A stretch of DNA of 64,000 nucleotides from Phaeocystidibacter luteus. Lineage in GTDB: Bacteria > Bacteroidota > Bacteroidia > Flavobacteriales > Schleiferiaceae. The stretch is taken from the NCBI RefSeq assembly GCF_008933115.1, contig NZ_WBVO01000010.1:62001-126000 (forward strand), given 5' to 3'. The position numbers and the translations under genes are program-made. This document shows positions 61,849 to 64,000 of this stretch, in pieces. Within the stretch, counting starts at the first letter, position 1; each line of letters starts with the position of its first letter. A model generated the notes under the pieces. It was not told where the DNA came from, did not search any database, and saw only the letters and a program-made list of their open reading frames with translations.

Positions 61849-62616
61849 ATGCTTCCACTTCATTTTAATCGACCCGTAGTGATAATTGGCATGCACCGCT
61901 CAGGCACTTCGCTAGTTGCCAAGGTTTTGCATGAAGCAGGAATTAATATGGGAGTCGAAAGAGATCACAATGAAGAGTCGCTTCCCTTTCTCAGCATCAA
62001 TCAAAAAATGATGAGTGAGAGCGGCAATTCTTGGATTGATCCATTGAAAAATGACGCTCAATATCATTCACCAGAATCGGCATTGAGCATGTATGTCAAC
62101 CATTTTAAAATTGATCCAAACGACTACGCCCTTGGTGGGAAGCCAAGATCTTGGTACCTGAAGTTCGCACACAACACGCCTTGGGGTTTCAAAGATCCGA
62201 GGAACACGTTTACACTAAATGCCTGGCTCGAATTGTTCCCTAATGCGAAGGTGATTCACGTGACACGACATCCCGCAGCAGTAGCGGATAGTCTTGCGAG
62301 GAGAAACGAAATTGATGGTGAGGTTCACGATGAACGGCTAAACGACCTGCAATTCAACCTCAATCTCTGGAAAGTATATGTAGATGAGGCCATGAAGCAA
62401 ATGGACTCCATTCCCGCTAGCCGCAAACGCACCATTCAATATGAACGCCTTCTTCAAGGCGGAAAAGAGCTCACAGATTTAGGCAGGTTTGTGGGTGCCG
62501 ACCTCGTTGCCGGATTTGCTGCACGTGTCCATCCAGATAGGGCAAATCATCACCCAGACCTAGACCTTTCAAGCGTAGCCGAAGAAATGAAAATCCTCGG
62601 CTACACGGATAACTAG
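61849..62616 (+). CDS. Sulfotransferase family protein (second)
   Basis: 255-aa protein with the PAPS 5'-phosphosulfate loop IIGMHRSGTSLVAKVL at residues 12-27 and the 3'-phosphate motif VIHVTRHPAAVADSLARR near 139. TPWGFKDPRNTFTLNAWLEL is typical of bacterial carbohydrate sulfotransferase-like proteins. It diverges from the first sulfotransferase by 67 bp. Confidence 0.85.
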   Translation: MLPLHFNRPVVIIGMHRSGTSLVAKVLHEAGINMGVERDHNEESLPFLSINQKMMSESGNSWIDPLKNDAQYHSPESALSMYVNHFKIDPNDYALGGKPRSWYLKFAHNTPWGFKDPRNTFTLNAWLELFPNAKVIHVTRHPAAVADSLARRNEIDGEVHDERLNDLQFNLNLWKVYVDEAMKQMDSIPASRKRTIQYERLLQGGKELTDLGRFVGADLVAGFAARVHPDRANHHPDLDLSSVAEEMKILGYTDN

Positions 62617-62649
62617 AGTTCCTGTATTTTCGCATTCAAACGAAAGCCC

Positions 62650-63702
62650 TTGCCCAAAGTATCCGTCATTATCCCCAACTACAATCACGCTCGCTTTCTC
62701 CCAAAGAGAATCGAAAGCGTATTGCTACAATCGTATACGGATATCGAGGTCATCATCTTAGATGATTGCTCCCCAGACAATTCGCGAGAAATCATAGAAG
62801 CCTATGCGGCTAAAGATGAACGAATTCGGCTGCACTTCAATGAAGTGAATTCTGGGTCGACCTTCGTGCAATGGAACCGAGGAGTGGAGCTCGCTCGCGG
62901 CGAATACATTTGGATAGCAGAGAGTGACGACTTTGCGAGTACAGACCTGCTGGAATCGCTCGTGCCCGTGTTAGAGAAGAATGAAGACGTGGTTCTCGCT
63001 TACGGTCAGACCGTGGTTGTTGATGAAAGCGGCGACCGAATACGAAGTTATCAGCAGGATTACGACTTCCTTTTTAAAGGAAAATCAGATCGATGGAAAT
63101 CGGATTTCATTGTAGACGGAAAGAGTGAGGCATCAGAGTTCCTGATATTTCACAATACCATTCCAAATGCGAGTGCAGCCCTTATTCGCAAATCGAGTTA
63201 TTTGAAAACGGGCGGTGCAGAGCCTAAATGGAAACTCAATGGGGATTGGATGTTTTACGCTAAACTGCTGATGAACGGAAAGTTAGCATTCGTAAACAGT
63301 GAAGTAAACTTCTTCCGTACGCATCCGGTTACGCAACGTCAAACCGCCAACCTCACACCTAGGGTGTATGATGAGATTCTGCACATCCTTCGATTCATTC
63401 GTGAAAATGGCCATCCAACTTCGAAAAACATCTGGAAGGCCCACAGAATCGTAGCTGCCTGGTGGACAGGCAGTTTGTTTAGGCAAAAGTGGACCCTCAA
63501 AACGGCCAGTGTTAATTTTCGCCTTTTCTGGCAATTTCTTCTTTGGAAACCGTGGCTACCTCTGAGCTTGGTTCTAACTTTGTTCTTTTATATTCTGAGT
63601 AATCTAACCACTTGGCTCGGGATTAAAGGGAAGCTCCGAAAGTGGATCAACCGAGTAATTCCAGGCCTGTTATTCGATCCTGAGGAAAAGGAGATAGAAT
63701 AG
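62650..63702 (+). CDS. Family 2 glycosyltransferase
   Basis: 350-aa GT2 enzyme. KVSVIIPNYNHARFLPKRIE at the start (the start codon is TTG), DDCSPDNSREIIEAY and the DxD-like ESDDFAST near 97. A hydrophobic segment at about 302-322 may anchor it to the membrane. It probably adds a sugar in synthesis of the exported polysaccharide. It ends 0 bp before the next gene (TAG then ATG). Confidence 0.9.
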   Translation: MPKVSVIIPNYNHARFLPKRIESVLLQSYTDIEVIILDDCSPDNSREIIEAYAAKDERIRLHFNEVNSGSTFVQWNRGVELARGEYIWIAESDDFASTDLLESLVPVLEKNEDVVLAYGQTVVVDESGDRIRSYQQDYDFLFKGKSDRWKSDFIVDGKSEASEFLIFHNTIPNASAALIRKSSYLKTGGAEPKWKLNGDWMFYAKLLMNGKLAFVNSEVNFFRTHPVTQRQTANLTPRVYDEILHILRFIRENGHPTSKNIWKAHRIVAAWWTGSLFRQKWTLKTASVNFRLFWQFLLWKPWLPLSLVLTLFFYILSNLTTWLGIKGKLRKWINRVIPGLLFDPEEKEIE

Positions 63703-64000
63703 ATGAAGATTGGCGTCCTCATACCGATGTATAACGCGGCTCAAACTATCGAAGAAACAGTTCGGTCAGTATTGTCGCAATCGGAACTCCCCTATGAAAT
63801 CTGCATAGTCGACGATGGCTCTACCGACAATTCGGATACCATCGTTCGCAAGTTTGCGCATGAAGACAACTCCATTCTTTGGAAAATCGTCCAGATGCCA
63901 AACAAAGGACTCGGTGCTGCGCGCAATGCTGGTTTAGAGGTGATGACCTCAGATTATGTGGCCTTCTTAGATGCCGATGACTGCTGGACGGCAGATAAGC
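63703..64000 (+). CDS. Family 2 glycosyltransferase (partial at window end)
   Basis: 99 codons visible. It starts with MKIGVLIPMYNAAQTIEETV, and DDGSTDNSDTIVRKF and the DxD motif FLDADDCW follow, a standard GT2 catalytic domain. The ATG is directly after the stop of the previous gene. The rest lies beyond the window. Confidence 0.9.
   Translation, partial: MKIGVLIPMYNAAQTIEETVRSVLSQSELPYEICIVDDGSTDNSDTIVRKFAHEDNSILWKIVQMPNKGLGAARNAGLEVMTSDYVAFLDADDCWTADK

Overview
The window looks like a chromosomal segment of a marine Bacteroidota, most likely in Flavobacteriales. Evidence: proteins with type IX secretion (T9SS) C-terminal sorting domains, DUF2490 and other outer-membrane beta-barrel proteins, many lipoproteins with Bacteroidota-type signal peptides, a hisG-D-C-B-H-A-F-IE operon with fused hisB and hisIE, almost no Shine-Dalgarno sequences, and TAnnTTTR motifs (the Bacteroidota -7 element) just upstream of several starts. 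No rRNA, intact tRNA, CRISPR array or transposase was seen.

Layout. (1) 0.07-8.6 kb: a metal-resistance block: a HYC_CC_PP-like protein, a CusA-TolC-CusB efflux operon, then a MerTP-type transporter and a GDCCVxC protein. (2) 7.3-11.2 kb: four copies of a modular repeat. Each starts with a minus-strand 3' fragment of a tRNA gene, alternating between a tRNA-Ser-like fragment and a second tRNA, followed by strong palindromes and a conserved tail of about 190-210 bp. The merTP pair and an orphan lipoprotein lie between copies. This resembles stacked ends of tRNA-targeting integrative elements and is the most unusual structure in the window. (3) 11.3-25.8 kb: accessory genes: secreted proteins, an attC-like site before a CbrC-family gene, a run of small orphan proteins, two decayed gene remnants, a stand-alone EF-Tu domain protein, and an SDR/membrane protein/AraC operon.

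(4) 25.9-40.8 kb: envelope and secreted proteins (lipoproteins, beta-barrels, a YiiX-like amidase, a cupin, a T9SS-like protein with a 59-aa companion) and a DUF1801 protein. (5) 40.8-47.85 kb, minus strand: the complete histidine operon. It is preceded by a clear attenuator: a 19-residue leader peptide with four consecutive His codons, a competing antiterminator and a 13-bp terminator hairpin. The track does not contain this leader; I read it from the sequence. (6) 47.9-53.5 kb: a secreted protein, a MITE-like inverted-repeat element, an ECF sigma factor translationally coupled to a membrane protein that has an outer-membrane-like C-terminus, a PKD/T9SS protein, then nearly 1 kb of non-coding hairpin array and 150-bp tandem repeats. 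(7) 53.5-58.3 kb: a methyltransferase, an MBL-fold hydrolase, a lipoprotein, a Crp/Fnr regulator and a DUF4386 protein. (8) 58.4-64 kb: a second hairpin/tandem-repeat array leading into a polysaccharide export locus: Wzm-like permease, Wzt-like ATPase, two sulfotransferases and two family 2 glycosyltransferases, the last cut by the window edge. This suggests export of a sulfated surface polysaccharide.

All family names are from recognition of sequence motifs, without database searches.
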